The notes under the pieces: model-generated | What the model saw: the letters and a program-made list of their open reading frames with translations, nothing else | Told to the model about the DNA's origin: nothing | Databases searched by the model: none | Translations under genes and position numbers: made by a program | In this document: positions 1-8,953 of the stretch, piece after piece | Layout of the letters: the number at the start of each line of letters is the position of its first letter | How positions within the stretch are numbered: position 1 is the stretch's first letter | Assembly: GCA_964489525.1 (NCBI GenBank) | Contig: CAZAYY010000003.1 | Span: 1 to 64,000 of the forward strand | Direction: 5' to 3' | Length of the DNA: 64,000 bases | Source: CAZAYY01 sp964489525 | GTDB taxonomy: Bacteria > Chloroflexota > Anaerolineae > Anaerolineales > JABWBV01

Positions 1-71
1 CAGACGCCTTCTTGTTATTGACTTCTACCAAAACGCGACTTTGAGAAAGCCATATGTCCCCCCCCCACCCA

Positions 72-102
72 TTGCCCCAATTCTGCATAAGAGTGGTAAA
101 AT
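72..102 (+). promoter_or_regulatory. possible promoter of tRNA-Arg
   Basis: A TTGCCC at 72-77 and a TAAAAT at 97-102 are separated by 19 bases. They would start transcription about 7 bases before the tRNA. The spacing is long and the -35 box is weak, so this is a suggestion only. The first 71 bases of the window show no gene. Confidence 0.3.
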
Positions 103-115
103 ACCCTCCAAGTAA

Positions 116-187
<72 letters not shown>

Positions 188-251
188 TCCGAAAACCCGA
201 GCCGAGGCTGTCACCCAAACTGGCAGCCTTGTTTTTTTGAGGAGGTACCCA

Positions 252-1016
252 ATGCTGGAATGGTATGAATACATCCTGGTCACCCTTGCTGCTGTGGCAG
301 CCGGCGGTATCAATGCCCTGGCTGGCGGCGGCACGCTGATTACGTTTCCCATGCTGACTGCTGTGGGCCTTCCGGCAGTGATGGCCAACGTCACCAACAC
401 CGTGGCCCTTTGCCCCGGGTATTTCGGGGGAATTGTTGGCCAGTGGAAAGATTTACGCGACCAGGGGAAACGGCTGTGGGTGCTCATGCCAGCCAGTGTG
501 GTGGGCGGCCTGGTGGGGGGGCTGCTGCTGTTGAACACAGGCGAAAAACTCTTCCGCGATTTAATACCCTACCTGATTTTAATGGCTTCAGTGCTGCTGG
601 CTGTGCAGGAACCCCTCAAAGCCTGGCTGGTCCGGCGGGCCGGGCAGGGCAAAATGCCGGGTCTATCTTCGGCCTGGGTGGGTATTCCGGTTGGGCTGGC
701 GGCAATTTATGGCGGCTATTTTGGCGCCGGGCTGAGTGTAATTGTGCTGGCCGTGTTGGGATTGGTGTTAGAAGATACCCTGACCCGGCTTAACGCCCTC
801 AAACAGGCCATTTCGTTTTGTGTGAACATTGCTGCGGCAACTTTCTTCCTGTTTTCCGACCAGGTGGCCTGGTCAGTTGCCCTGGTAATGGCCGTTGGGG
901 CGCTGGTGGGGGGCAACCTGGGCGGCAGGCTGGCTGGGCGAATCAAACCCGCCACCCTGCGCTGGACCGTGGTCAGCATTGGCATTACCGTAGCCATTAT
1001 TTACCTGGTGCGTTAA
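252..1016 (+). CDS. TauE/SafE (TSUP, DUF81) family membrane permease
   Basis: A 254-residue integral membrane protein with about eight hydrophobic segments. The N-terminal signature AAGGINALAGGGTL is typical of the TauE/SafE family, whose members move sulfite, sulfonates or other small organic anions across the inner membrane. A second glycine-rich segment (GGYFGAG) begins the other half of the inverted duplication, as expected for the family. The frame is open from position 165, but that start lies inside the tRNA. The ATG at 252 has GGAGG at 241-245 and gives the usual family length, so it is chosen. The gene stands alone, so the substrate cannot be inferred. Confidence 0.88.
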   Translation: MLEWYEYILVTLAAVAAGGINALAGGGTLITFPMLTAVGLPAVMANVTNTVALCPGYFGGIVGQWKDLRDQGKRLWVLMPASVVGGLVGGLLLLNTGEKLFRDLIPYLILMASVLLAVQEPLKAWLVRRAGQGKMPGLSSAWVGIPVGLAAIYGGYFGAGLSVIVLAVLGLVLEDTLTRLNALKQAISFCVNIAAATFFLFSDQVAWSVALVMAVGALVGGNLGGRLAGRIKPATLRWTVVSIGITVAIIYLVR

Positions 1017-1678
1017 TCCCTCCCCTTTTTTTGCGGCGGCATGATGAGAAGTCCGCATTGTGCCAGCCCTTTGTGGTGACTTGTTTTGACCTGAATCAGT
1101 TCCAGGTTGGCACACAGGTTTACGTTAAAACTTTCCCAGTAAACCATACAAGTTTTCTTTTTCTAAATATTTTCTAACCGGTTTGAAAGTCATCCGGTAA
1201 AAAAAAGCACTTGCCATTCCCAGGGAAAAGGGAGAACACAGGGGGATTTGATAAACTGTTGATAGCATGGGTGTAATCTATTAACACATAGATGCTTGAG
1301 ATGAACCACCCCACCAGGGAAAGGTGAATCAAGCCTCAAAGGTAGTGCAAAGACAAAACAGGTTCATGATATTTCTCCCCAACTTCTTATGAAAATGGAA
1401 AGCATTAAGAAGGCTGAAATGACCCCATTATTGAAAATCATTCGCACCGCCGGGTTCCTGGTACCGCTGACAGTGCCCGGATTTTCCGCAGCGGCAGAGG
1501 GTCCCCAACCGGTGACCCGGGCTTGCATGTTCGATGAAGCGCCAAATCCCCTGCAAGGGGGATGGGTGAGCAGATTGAAAAAACTTATATAATTAAGTGT
1601 GAAGCCTCACCCACCGGGCGTGAACAGAACCAGAGCCCTGGCAATTTACCGCCGGCCAACAGGATCATTGGAGTTCAA
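1017..1678. other. 662-base intergenic region without a convincing gene
   Basis: The region holds a possible long-range stem (1059-1068 with 1105-1114, ten pairs with one G-T, 36-base loop), a small perfect hairpin ATCTAT/ATAGAT near 1276-1293, and a candidate promoter at 1248-1277. A 67-codon frame at 1389-1592 has a hydrophobic stretch but no Shine-Dalgarno and no recognisable family. If the promoter is real, about 395 bases of untranslated leader precede the kinase gene. I recognise no known riboswitch. Confidence 0.4.
1248..1277 (+). promoter_or_regulatory. candidate sigma70-type promoter upstream of the kinase gene
   Basis: TTGATA (1248-1253), an 18-base spacer and TGTAAT (1272-1277) match the consensus moderately. 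The start site would be near 1284 and the leader about 395 nt long. Confidence 0.35.
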
Positions 1679-4612
1679 ATGAAAATTGGCGAACGCTTTC
1701 AAATCATTGAAGAAATGTGCCCGGGCATGGTCGGTCCAATTTACAAAGGACAAGACCAGCTCACTGGCAAACTGGTCGCAATCAAAGCCTTGCTGACCGA
1801 AACCGTGAAACAGCGCCCAACAGCCCTGGAACGTTTCCAACGCGAAGACCAGGCCCTATCCCTGCTCAGCCACCCGAATATCGTGGAGCGAATTGCCTCG
1901 GTGGAACACGCCAATGTCTATTACCTGGTAATGGAATACCTGGAAGGGGGAACGCTGCGCGAACTGATTGACCGGGTGGGTGCGCTGCCCATTCCCCAGG
2001 CTTTAAGCATCGGCCAGGCAGTCAGCGCGGCGCTGGTATTGGCGCACAATTCGGGGATTATTCACCGCGATTTAAAACCAGAAAACATTTTACTAGATGC
2101 ACAGAACACCCCGCATTTGAGCGATTTTGGAGTTGCCCACTTCCTGGACCGGGCAACCATTTCGCAGGCTGGCGACATTGCAGGCACCTGGGTATACATT
2201 CCTCCGGAAATTTTCCGGGGAGAAAATGCAGATGAAAGATCCGATTTGTGGGCGTTGGGCATCATCTTGTTCGAAATGCTGACAGGCATGCTGCCCTTTT
2301 CCGTATCCACACCCGCCGAAGTGGTCAATGTCGTGCTGACCCAACCCATTCCAGAACTCAGCAGCCTGCGCCCCGATGCCCCACCCTCCCTGGCCAAGCT
2401 GATTGACCACCTGCTGATAAAAAACCGCACAGAACGCCTCGGGTCTGCTGCCCTGGTTGAGCAGGCGCTGGTCGCCATTGAGCGCGGTGAAGAAGTGACT
2501 TTTTTGCCCGGCCGGCCTGCCGTTCCCGAATCCGGGGAACCGGGCCTGTCAATCACCCAGGCTGCTGGCCGGTTAACCTCGTTTGTAGGCCGCCAAAGCA
2601 CCCTGAACCAATTGATAAAAATCCTCAACACGGACGGGAGTCAAATCATCACCTTGAGCGGGCCGGGTGGGGTGGGCAAAACCCGGTTGGCACTCCAGGC
2701 TGCCTACGAGCTCCAGGGGAAAGCCTTCGAACACATCTACTTTGTTGACCTTGCCTCTGTCGAAGATGCAAACCTCGTCCCCAGCCGGATTGCCCGGGTG
2801 TTGAATATCAAAGAAGGCCCTTCGCGCTCCTTGGCCGATGATTTAAAAGAGACCCTGGCAGCCCAGCACGCCTTGTTAATCCTGGATAATTTTGAACAGG
2901 TGCTGGGTGCGGCTGGCCTGGTGGGTGAACTTGCCACAGCCTGCCCCAGGCTGTGCATCCTGGTCACCAGCCGCGAGCGGCTGCACATCGCCGGGGAACT
3001 CGATTACCCGGTGCAGCCGCTGACCCTGCCCGATTTATCCCAACCGCTGGATACGGGCCAACTGAGTAAAAACGAGGCTATTGCATTGTTCGTCCAGCGC
3101 GCCCAGGATGCCAACGTCCATTTTCGCCTGACCGAGCAAAACCAGCGCGATGTTGCCGAGCTGTGCGTGCGCCTGGATGGTCTGCCCCTGGCCATTGAAC
3201 TGGCGGCGGCCCGGACAAGAATCCTGACGCCCAAATACCTGCTCAGCCTGGTCAGTTCTTCGCTGGCCGAATTAGGCAGCAAAAAAAGAGATGCAGGACC
3301 ACGGCACCAAACCCTGCTGGCAGCATTGGAATGGAGCTACAACCTGCTCACCGAGTCTGAAAAGCGGCTGTTTGCCCGGCTGGCAATCTTCCAGGGTGGG
3401 CGTTCGTTAGAAGCCATTCAAGCCATTTGCCAGCCAGGATTGGAAACCCACTTGCTGTCCAACCTGGAATCCCTGGTGGATAAAAACCTGCTCCGCTTCA
3501 CCACCGGTGTAGACGGCGAACCCCGTTTTGTGTTTCTTGAAACCATTTACCAGGTAGCCAGGCAAAAACTGGCTGCAAGCGGAGAAAAAGACCAGCTTGC
3601 CCACCGCCACGCCGCATTTTTTGCCGAAATGGTAAAAACCGCCATGCCAGAACTGCGCGGCCCCAAACAGGTGGAATGGTCTGCCCGGCTGCGCCAGGAA
3701 TACGACAACTTGCGCAGCGCCCTGGAATGGTGCCTGGGCGGCGCTAACCCCGGCCTGGGAATTTTCCTGGCCGGGCTGATGGCCGAATTTTGGTATTATG
3801 AAGGGCCCATCACCGAAGGGGAATACTGGATTGGCCGAGCCCTGCGCGAGCTGCCCCAGGCCTCTGGCTACGCCCAGGCCCAACTGCTTAACGGAGCCAG
3901 CATGATGGCCTTCTCACGCGGCGAACACAGCCAGGGCGAAGCCTGGAACCGCCAGGCCCTGGCCATTGCCCGCGCATCCGGAGACCGCAGCAACGCTGCC
4001 TGGGCTTTGTTCTGGCTCAGCGCCCATGCCACGGCAGATGCCCGGCGCGCCCAAGAAGGCCTTGCCATTCTTGAAGAAGCCATCGGTTTGTTTGAACAAC
4101 TGCAAGACATGGCCGGGTTATCCTGGGCCTATAACCAGATTGGGGAATTGTCGCGCCTGGTGGGCGATTACGAAAAAGCCAGGCAGGGCTACGAAAAATC
4201 TTTGGAAGTATGTCGCAAAACCAGCAATCGCCGGCGCGAGGCAATTTCGCTGGTCAACCTGGGTTACGTAGACCAACACCAGGGAAATTATGCCCAGGCA
4301 GAAATTTATACCCTGCAGGGAATCCGATTATTATACGATTTGCAGCTGCGCTACCACACCGCCATCTGCCTGGCCATGCTGGCCGGACCGGTGGCCGCCC
4401 AGGGAAACGCAAAACGCGCCGCAACTTTGTTGGGCGCGTCTGCCGCAATTTTTGAACGGATGTCTTTGGAACTGCAGCCTGCCGACCAGGTGGAAATTGA
4501 CGGGTACAAAACCCTGGTGCAGAATCAGCTCAGTCCTGACGAATTTATCGCTGCCTGGAAAGCCGGGCAAGAAAAGACCTTCGAACAGGCCGTTACCTTT
4601 GCCCTTGGTTAA
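1679..4612 (+). CDS. Ser/Thr protein kinase fused to a STAND/NB-ARC-type ATPase and TPR-like repeats
   Basis: A predicted cytoplasmic regulator of 977 residues. Residues 1-270 form a Hanks-type kinase: invariant lysine in VAIK (K36), catalytic HRDLKPEN (D131), then DFG (SDFGVAHFLD) and an APE-like PPEIF. The glycine loop is degenerate (MCPGMVGPIY). Residues 300-650 form a P-loop ATPase of the predicted-ATPase type: TSFVGR, Walker A GPGGVGKT (K334), Walker B LLILDNFEQVL, TSRERL and GLPLAIELAA. The rest is helical with TPR-like units ending in the AAWKAGQEKTFEQA tail common to this family. The frame is open from 1562, but the ATG at 1679 has GGAG five bases upstream and begins right at the kinase domain. 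Such proteins are thought to couple a signal to kinase activity by nucleotide-driven oligomerisation; the target here is unknown. Its stop codon overlaps that of the convergent ppa gene. Confidence 0.85.
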   Translation: MKIGERFQIIEEMCPGMVGPIYKGQDQLTGKLVAIKALLTETVKQRPTALERFQREDQALSLLSHPNIVERIASVEHANVYYLVMEYLEGGTLRELIDRVGALPIPQALSIGQAVSAALVLAHNSGIIHRDLKPENILLDAQNTPHLSDFGVAHFLDRATISQAGDIAGTWVYIPPEIFRGENADERSDLWALGIILFEMLTGMLPFSVSTPAEVVNVVLTQPIPELSSLRPDAPPSLAKLIDHLLIKNRTERLGSAALVEQALVAIERGEEVTFLPGRPAVPESGEPGLSITQAAGRLTSFVGRQSTLNQLIKILNTDGSQIITLSGPGGVGKTRLALQAAYELQGKAFEHIYFVDLASVEDANLVPSRIARVLNIKEGPSRSLADDLKETLAAQHALLILDNFEQVLGAAGLVGELATACPRLCILVTSRERLHIAGELDYPVQPLTLPDLSQPLDTGQLSKNEAIALFVQRAQDANVHFRLTEQNQRDVAELCVRLDGLPLAIELAAARTRILTPKYLLSLVSSSLAELGSKKRDAGPRHQTLLAALEWSYNLLTESEKRLFARLAIFQGGRSLEAIQAICQPGLETHLLSNLESLVDKNLLRFTTGVDGEPRFVFLETIYQVARQKLAASGEKDQLAHRHAAFFAEMVKTAMPELRGPKQVEWSARLRQEYDNLRSALEWCLGGANPGLGIFLAGLMAEFWYYEGPITEGEYWIGRALRELPQASGYAQAQLLNGASMMAFSRGEHSQGEAWNRQALAIARASGDRSNAAWALFWLSAHATADARRAQEGLAILEEAIGLFEQLQDMAGLSWAYNQIGELSRLVGDYEKARQGYEKSLEVCRKTSNRRREAISLVNLGYVDQHQGNYAQAEIYTLQGIRLLYDLQLRYHTAICLAMLAGPVAAQGNAKRAATLLGASAAIFERMSLELQPADQVEIDGYKTLVQNQLSPDEFIAAWKAGQEKTFEQAVTFALG

Positions 4613-5217
4613 ATTCCAAAGGCTTCGTCGTAATCGGTAATCGCTGCCTGGACCACTTTCAGCGCGTGTTCCCGGTCGTACACTTCCTCTACAATCATTT
4701 TGTTCTGGCCTGCAACCATTTTGTATGTAGCAAAGTAATGCCGCAGCCGGTCTACCAGCACTTCGGGGATCTGGGTGATATCGTTCACGTTTTCCCAGAA
4801 CTCATCGCGATCGAGAACCGCAATAATCTTATCATCCGCTTCACCACCATCCAGTGCCTTCAGGCCGCCCACCACCCTGGCGTTCAGAATCACCTCGGAG
4901 CGGGTGATGGGGCGTTCACTGATCACGCAAATATCCAGCGGGTCACCGTCGCCCTTGGCGGCATTGGGCGAAAGCACCTGGACACGCCGTCCGCAGTAGG
5001 TGCGGGGAATAAACCCGTACAAAGTGGGCGGCTGCGAAGAGGTGCGCTGTGGACGGTCCACCCGGATGTAGCCAGTGACTTTATCAATTTCATATTTCAC
5101 CAGGTCAAACGGGGTGATTTCAATATAAGCATGGACGACCTCAGGAGCCTTAGGGCCAACCTCCAGGCCATGCCAGGGGTGCGGGCGCCAACGATAAAAC
5201 GGGCTTGGAAAAGTCAT
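4609..5217 (-). CDS. ppa: inorganic pyrophosphatase (family I, soluble)
   Basis: The enzyme hydrolyses pyrophosphate to two phosphates, pulling biosynthetic reactions forward in the cytoplasm. The 202-residue protein has the family I signature DGDPLDI (D90, D92, D95) that binds the catalytic metal ions, the upstream KYEIDK, and YGFIPRTYC. The length is close to the bacterial norm of about 175-200. The frame is open to an ATG at 5232, but the internal ATG at 5217 follows AAAGGA and is the better start. The gene lies 24 bases after the second SPFH gene on the same strand, so it is probably the last gene of that operon. The end overlaps the convergent kinase gene by four bases. Confidence 0.93.
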   Translation of the reverse strand: MTFPSPFYRWRPHPWHGLEVGPKAPEVVHAYIEITPFDLVKYEIDKVTGYIRVDRPQRTSSQPPTLYGFIPRTYCGRRVQVLSPNAAKGDGDPLDICVISERPITRSEVILNARVVGGLKALDGGEADDKIIAVLDRDEFWENVNDITQIPEVLVDRLRHYFATYKMVAGQNKMIVEEVYDREHALKVVQAAITDYDEAFGI

Positions 5218-5241
5218 ATCAAATCCTTTCATAATTGCGGG

Positions 5242-6612
5242 CTAATCCGCAGCGCCTGTATTGGCTGCGGTATCTTTCGTTTGGTTTTTCTCGGCCACCG
5301 ATTCAATCACCCGGGCGGTGCGCGAAAGCAGCATACGGGTGAGAATTTGGGGTTGGGTGGCCGCCGGGTCTACCTTGTCAAACACCTGAAGAATGCTTAA
5401 CAGCAGCTCGGCCTGGGCCTCTGCCCGTGCTCTTTCCTGATTAAGCAAACTGACCGCTTCGCCTTGTGAGACCTCCACCTTGGCTTTTCCCGCCCAGGTG
5501 ACGGCCCAGGTGCGCGCCCGCTGCTCGTCAATCACTTCATCGGGGATGTCAAAGTGACCAATGTCCACCCAAAGCAGTTCGGCCCCCAGGTTTTTCATTT
5601 TTTCGCGCGTGGCAGGGCTTCTGAGTAATTTTTGGATTTCGGCACGCGGGTCTTTTTCATCTTGAGAAGGCGAAGTGATATGGTCAATGGTGTGCTTTTG
5701 AATATACCCCGTAATCACACCATCAATCACCAGCCCAACCGTTTTGTTCCAGGTGTTAAGGTCTTTGGTATCGGCAGTGATATTGACCACATTGCGGTGA
5801 TAGGCCATGTTGCGAACGGCTTCCACCGAATATGGGTAAGGCTCAAAAAGCGTGCGGTCTTTCTGCCCGGCGGGGTGTCCGGTGCGCAGGTGGTAGCGGT
5901 AGCGAATGTTGCGAATGTGCACCTCAATCCCATCCTTGGTCACCTCGCGCACCAGCTCCAGCTCGCCAGCCTGCTCATCCAGGCTGGTGATTTCTTTTAT
6001 CGTTTCGCCAGCGTGAATAAAGTGACGGCCATGGGCACGCACGTTGGAAGGGCCGCGCAGTTTCTCCAGCAAAACCACGTTTCCTGGGCGAATCACCAGG
6101 TAGCCCGGGCCACCAATGATGTCCAGCAGGTTCTTTTCATCGGCCTCGATTTTTTTCTGGCCCTTCTCAATCACCAGCCGGGGGTAGCCAATGCCAAACA
6201 GGGCCGCATTGAGATATTTAAAAGCGCTTGCCGTGCTTTCTAATTCATAAAGGTCTTGAATATAACGAGCCGCCCCCAACAAAGCCAGGAAAACGGGCAC
6301 AATCACCAGGTACAGAAACCGAAGCGTGTCCCACTGCAGCAAAACAGCAACCGGACGGTAGAAAACATCTAAAAATGGCAGCAAAATCAGCACCAAAGAT
6401 GGATTTTCGCGCCAGCCACTTACCATCGTGTCTAATAACTCCCGCTCAAAAATATTGCTCAAAGCCCAAAACGCCAACAAACTGGAACCCATGAGCATAA
6501 ACAAACGCAGCGAGGCGCTGCGCCGGTCGCTGGCAGACCAGCGGCGGGGCAGGGCAATCAGCCACCTGTAAAACTTCTTAAAAGGCCAGAGGATTTTCTT
6601 TAACAGTTTCAT
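5242..6612 (-). CDS. SPFH-like membrane protein, second of a paralogous pair
   Basis: A 456-residue protein with a basic N-terminus, hydrophobic segments near residues 37-55, 75-90 and 100-115, then a cytoplasmic region resembling a band-7/SPFH domain (roughly 165-400). It has GPGYLVI and VVLEKLRG near the domain start, and an Ala/Glu-rich helical stretch (QGEAVSLLNQERARAEAQAELL) typical of the coiled coil after SPFH domains. Related proteins form ring-like scaffolds in membranes (flotillin/stomatin superfamily). Its start codon overlaps the stop of the upstream, larger paralogue by ATGA, so the two are translationally coupled and probably hetero-oligomerise. The family assignment rests on overall pattern and a few motifs, so it is not certain. 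Confidence 0.65.
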   Translation of the reverse strand: MKLLKKILWPFKKFYRWLIALPRRWSASDRRSASLRLFMLMGSSLLAFWALSNIFERELLDTMVSGWRENPSLVLILLPFLDVFYRPVAVLLQWDTLRFLYLVIVPVFLALLGAARYIQDLYELESTASAFKYLNAALFGIGYPRLVIEKGQKKIEADEKNLLDIIGGPGYLVIRPGNVVLLEKLRGPSNVRAHGRHFIHAGETIKEITSLDEQAGELELVREVTKDGIEVHIRNIRYRYHLRTGHPAGQKDRTLFEPYPYSVEAVRNMAYHRNVVNITADTKDLNTWNKTVGLVIDGVITGYIQKHTIDHITSPSQDEKDPRAEIQKLLRSPATREKMKNLGAELLWVDIGHFDIPDEVIDEQRARTWAVTWAGKAKVEVSQGEAVSLLNQERARAEAQAELLLSILQVFDKVDPAATQPQILTRMLLSRTARVIESVAEKNQTKDTAANTGAAD

Positions 6613-8570
6613 GATGTTTTGCTCGGTTTATCCTCAGGTTCGGGTGTTGGGTTGAAGCCATGCTCATCCGGACCCTGTGGATAGCCAGGGTGCGGCGCAC
6701 CGGACGAAGGGGCAATCTGGTTGGTGGACGGCACGGCGCCATCTTCCAAACCCGGGTAAATGGGTTTGCTCATTGGGGCAATCCAATAGCGCAAGTTGTT
6801 GAGCATGTTCAAGGTTTCACTCGGCAGCAAGGCTCGGGTTTCTGCATCCGCCGCCAGTTTTTCCAGGGCCAGGTAAAGCTGCAGGGTTAAGGCATTTTCG
6901 GAATTGGCATGTTGGGCAAAAATCTCTGCAAGAACTTTGGAGGTCTGGAACTGGGCCCGGGCCCGGGCTTTAGCCCGATGCCGTGCAGCAAGGCGGTCAT
7001 ATTCCGAACCTTCTTCCAGGGCTTTTTTCTGCCAGCTGCCGCGCCAGTGTTCGGCGAGCTGTTGGCGCACGATGGGGGTGACCGGGCGTAGAACGCTAAA
7101 ACTGGCGAAGTTCAGCTTAATCCCATAACGGCGCAGGGGCTTGGGGTTTTGCAGCTGCTGCACAGGCAGCACGCTCAGCAGGTTTTCATCCCAAAGGTCG
7201 TTGGGCTGCAGCGGACTTCCATCCTGGCGAGCCACAAAGCGAAACGCCAAAATGCCCTGATTGCGCATCCGGGTCGAAAACTGCCCTTTAATTTTCGGCA
7301 AATTGTAAGAAAAATTGCGCTGTTTTTCAGGGTCGGGGTTCAGCTTGGCTTCCGGATTGTCTACATCAAACTGGTAAAGCTGATCGTAGGAAATTTTGTT
7401 CAGCAGGTCGCGAAAGGTCTGAACGCCCACATCACCCGGGAGCATATCCCAATCGCGGATTTTGTTGGTGCCCGGTTCAAGGGCTTTGGCAAAAACAGCG
7501 CTAAAAATGCGTTCGCGATCAAACTCGAAGGGAGAGACCACAACAGGCGTGTGTTTGCCGTTTTGTGCAGGTGGAGCGGGTTGGCGGTACGCATAAGCCT
7601 GAACAAATCGGTGGATTTCTTCTTTGTCGGCGTCGTCGAGTTCATCTTTAAAGGAGGCGAAGAATTCCAGGCGCTCCGTCTTGCCGCTGCCAGAGTTGAT
7701 CAGTTCCGAACGTTTGGAAATCACCTGGATATTTTCCGCAACCGGGTCGCCCACATAGGCAACATCCAACACCACGGGTGGTTCGCCCAATGTGAAGCGG
7801 GTGATGATATGGGCAGAAAACTCCAATCCTTCAGATGTGTATGCCCGCGCATCGAGGCGAATGCGGAATTGAGGGCGCAAATCAAAAGTGTCGCGCACCT
7901 GTTCATTGTTTTCCAGGAAGATAATGCCTGGCCCTTCCACCCGCACCTTGGGTTTGCGCTTGCCCTTCTTGCCCGGTGCTTCCACATCCGCCTCTTCTCG
8001 CTGGGCCGTGTAATGTCTGCCGCCGCGTTTTTCAATCACCACGGCGCTGGCGAGGTCGGCAAGCACAACCCCATACCCTGGCCGGTTCAATTCTTCAGGG
8101 CTGGCGGTTTGAACCCCGCCTTTCACAAAAATGGCCGGGCCATGCATTCCGATCACATAATCCCACAAACGACTGAACACTTTCCCCCGGTTTTCAAAAC
8201 GATCTACCGGAAGCACAAACTGCGAGGCCATAAACAGGGTTGCCACGAAAAACAAAGCAAACAAAGCAAATGCAACCACCACAATGAGCATTTCGCGCGC
8301 AACCCCGGCGTTAAACTCCGGTGGAACGAAATCCGGCGACATGCTGCTGGCATAAACCTGGAAGAAAAAATAAAAAGTGTTGTAAATTTCACCCATGAAG
8401 GAAAGCAGGCAGCTCGAAAACACCAACACGACCAGCATACCAAGGCGAAATGTTCTTTTTTGATAGAAGGGTTCCATGAATGGCGCCTGAACCTTTGGAT
8501 GTTTGCAGCTGGTCGCGGATGCCCGCCCGTCCAGCAGAGGGGATGCCGGCCAGGAAATTGAGCCGGACAT
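6609..8570 (-). CDS. SPFH-like membrane protein, first and larger of the pair
   Basis: A 653-residue protein with two transmembrane helices (about residues 42-70 and 95-120) and a long cytoplasmic region. It shares GPGIIFLENNEQ and a beta-rich region followed by an Arg/Ala/Glu helix (HRAKARARAQFQ) with the downstream paralogue. The C-terminal 50 residues are Pro-rich and disordered. A Lys-rich insertion (GKKGKRKPK) sits inside the first part of the domain. The start is uncertain. The ATG at 8570 lies only 14 bases from a consensus -10 box, leaving an 8-nt leader without Shine-Dalgarno. The ATG at 8477 starts just before the first membrane helix but also lacks a clear ribosome site. First gene of the SPFH-SPFH-ppa operon. 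Role inferred: membrane scaffold or partition complex; no partner such as NfeD is nearby. Confidence 0.6.
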   Translation of the reverse strand: MSGSISWPASPLLDGRASATSCKHPKVQAPFMEPFYQKRTFRLGMLVVLVFSSCLLSFMGEIYNTFYFFFQVYASSMSPDFVPPEFNAGVAREMLIVVVAFALFALFFVATLFMASQFVLPVDRFENRGKVFSRLWDYVIGMHGPAIFVKGGVQTASPEELNRPGYGVVLADLASAVVIEKRGGRHYTAQREEADVEAPGKKGKRKPKVRVEGPGIIFLENNEQVRDTFDLRPQFRIRLDARAYTSEGLEFSAHIITRFTLGEPPVVLDVAYVGDPVAENIQVISKRSELINSGSGKTERLEFFASFKDELDDADKEEIHRFVQAYAYRQPAPPAQNGKHTPVVVSPFEFDRERIFSAVFAKALEPGTNKIRDWDMLPGDVGVQTFRDLLNKISYDQLYQFDVDNPEAKLNPDPEKQRNFSYNLPKIKGQFSTRMRNQGILAFRFVARQDGSPLQPNDLWDENLLSVLPVQQLQNPKPLRRYGIKLNFASFSVLRPVTPIVRQQLAEHWRGSWQKKALEEGSEYDRLAARHRAKARARAQFQTSKVLAEIFAQHANSENALTLQLYLALEKLAADAETRALLPSETLNMLNNLRYWIAPMSKPIYPGLEDGAVPSTNQIAPSSGAPHPGYPQGPDEHGFNPTPEPEDKPSKTS

Positions 8571-8584
8571 TAATACTTACTCGC

Positions 8585-8614
8585 ATTATATATGTGCAAA
8601 GACAGACCTGTCAA
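8585..8614 (-). promoter_or_regulatory. consensus sigma70 promoter of the SPFH-ppa operon
   Basis: Read on the minus strand: TTGACA (8614-8609), 18 bases, TATAAT (8590-8585). Both boxes are perfect. The start site is expected near 8578, so transcripts are nearly leaderless if translation begins at 8570. Confidence 0.75.
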
Positions 8615-8686
8615 GCAATATTGGGTTCACACCAAAAACTCTACTCCTGTTCCAACGGTACGGCACCAAATCAGAAGGTTATTCTG

Positions 8687-8768
8687 ACCCACCCCAGGCG
8701 TTGGGGCTGGGCGAAGATCAATTCCCCCTTCCTGGCGGAAATGGGGGCAGGGGAATGGAGAATGGGAT
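8687..8768 (+). repeat. interspersed G/C-rich repeat, copy A
   Basis: This intergenic segment matches the copy at 49791-49884. A 20-base block (8713-8732) is identical to 49820-49839, and flanking runs such as CACCCCAGGC, GGGGGCAGGGG and GGAGAATGG are shared with small changes. The pattern is a C-run and a G-run facing each other, able to form a hairpin. A third copy lies inverted at 18054-18118. Confidence 0.75.
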
Positions 8769-8953
8769 GAAATTCCACCATCTGCGCGCACCTTACCAGA
8801 AAAATGCGCGATTAAATCATTAAAAATATGTTATATTTATGCTCTACACCTTATTTCACAACGAAGTGATGCTCCCTTCGCCGGGGACGCGGTTCCCCAG
8901 CAAGTTTTCTATTAACCCAACCCCAATGAGGGCTGGGAAAGTGCAAGGCAAGG

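Larger units (their letters stand above)
8571..8953. other. divergent intergenic region, 383 bases
   Basis: It separates the minus-strand SPFH operon from the plus-strand patatin block. It holds a consensus minus-strand promoter (8585-8614), one copy of the interspersed G/C-rich repeat (8687-8768), and an AT-rich stretch near 8815-8840 (TTATATTTATG) that could be the plus-strand promoter, although no good -35 box is seen. Confidence 0.6.

Noticed and set aside
1389..1592. 67-codon frame with a signal-peptide-like stretch
   Set aside because: No Shine-Dalgarno, no recognisable family, and it overlaps the out-of-frame open extension of the kinase gene.
1562..1678. Longer N-terminus of the kinase-STAND protein
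   Set aside because: The extension is unlike kinase sequence, and the ATG at 1679 has a well-placed GGAG.
7149..8561. 470-codon plus-strand frame opposite the larger SPFH-like gene
   Set aside because: No recognisable domain, and the opposite strand shows membrane helices, the ATGA coupling and a consensus promoter.
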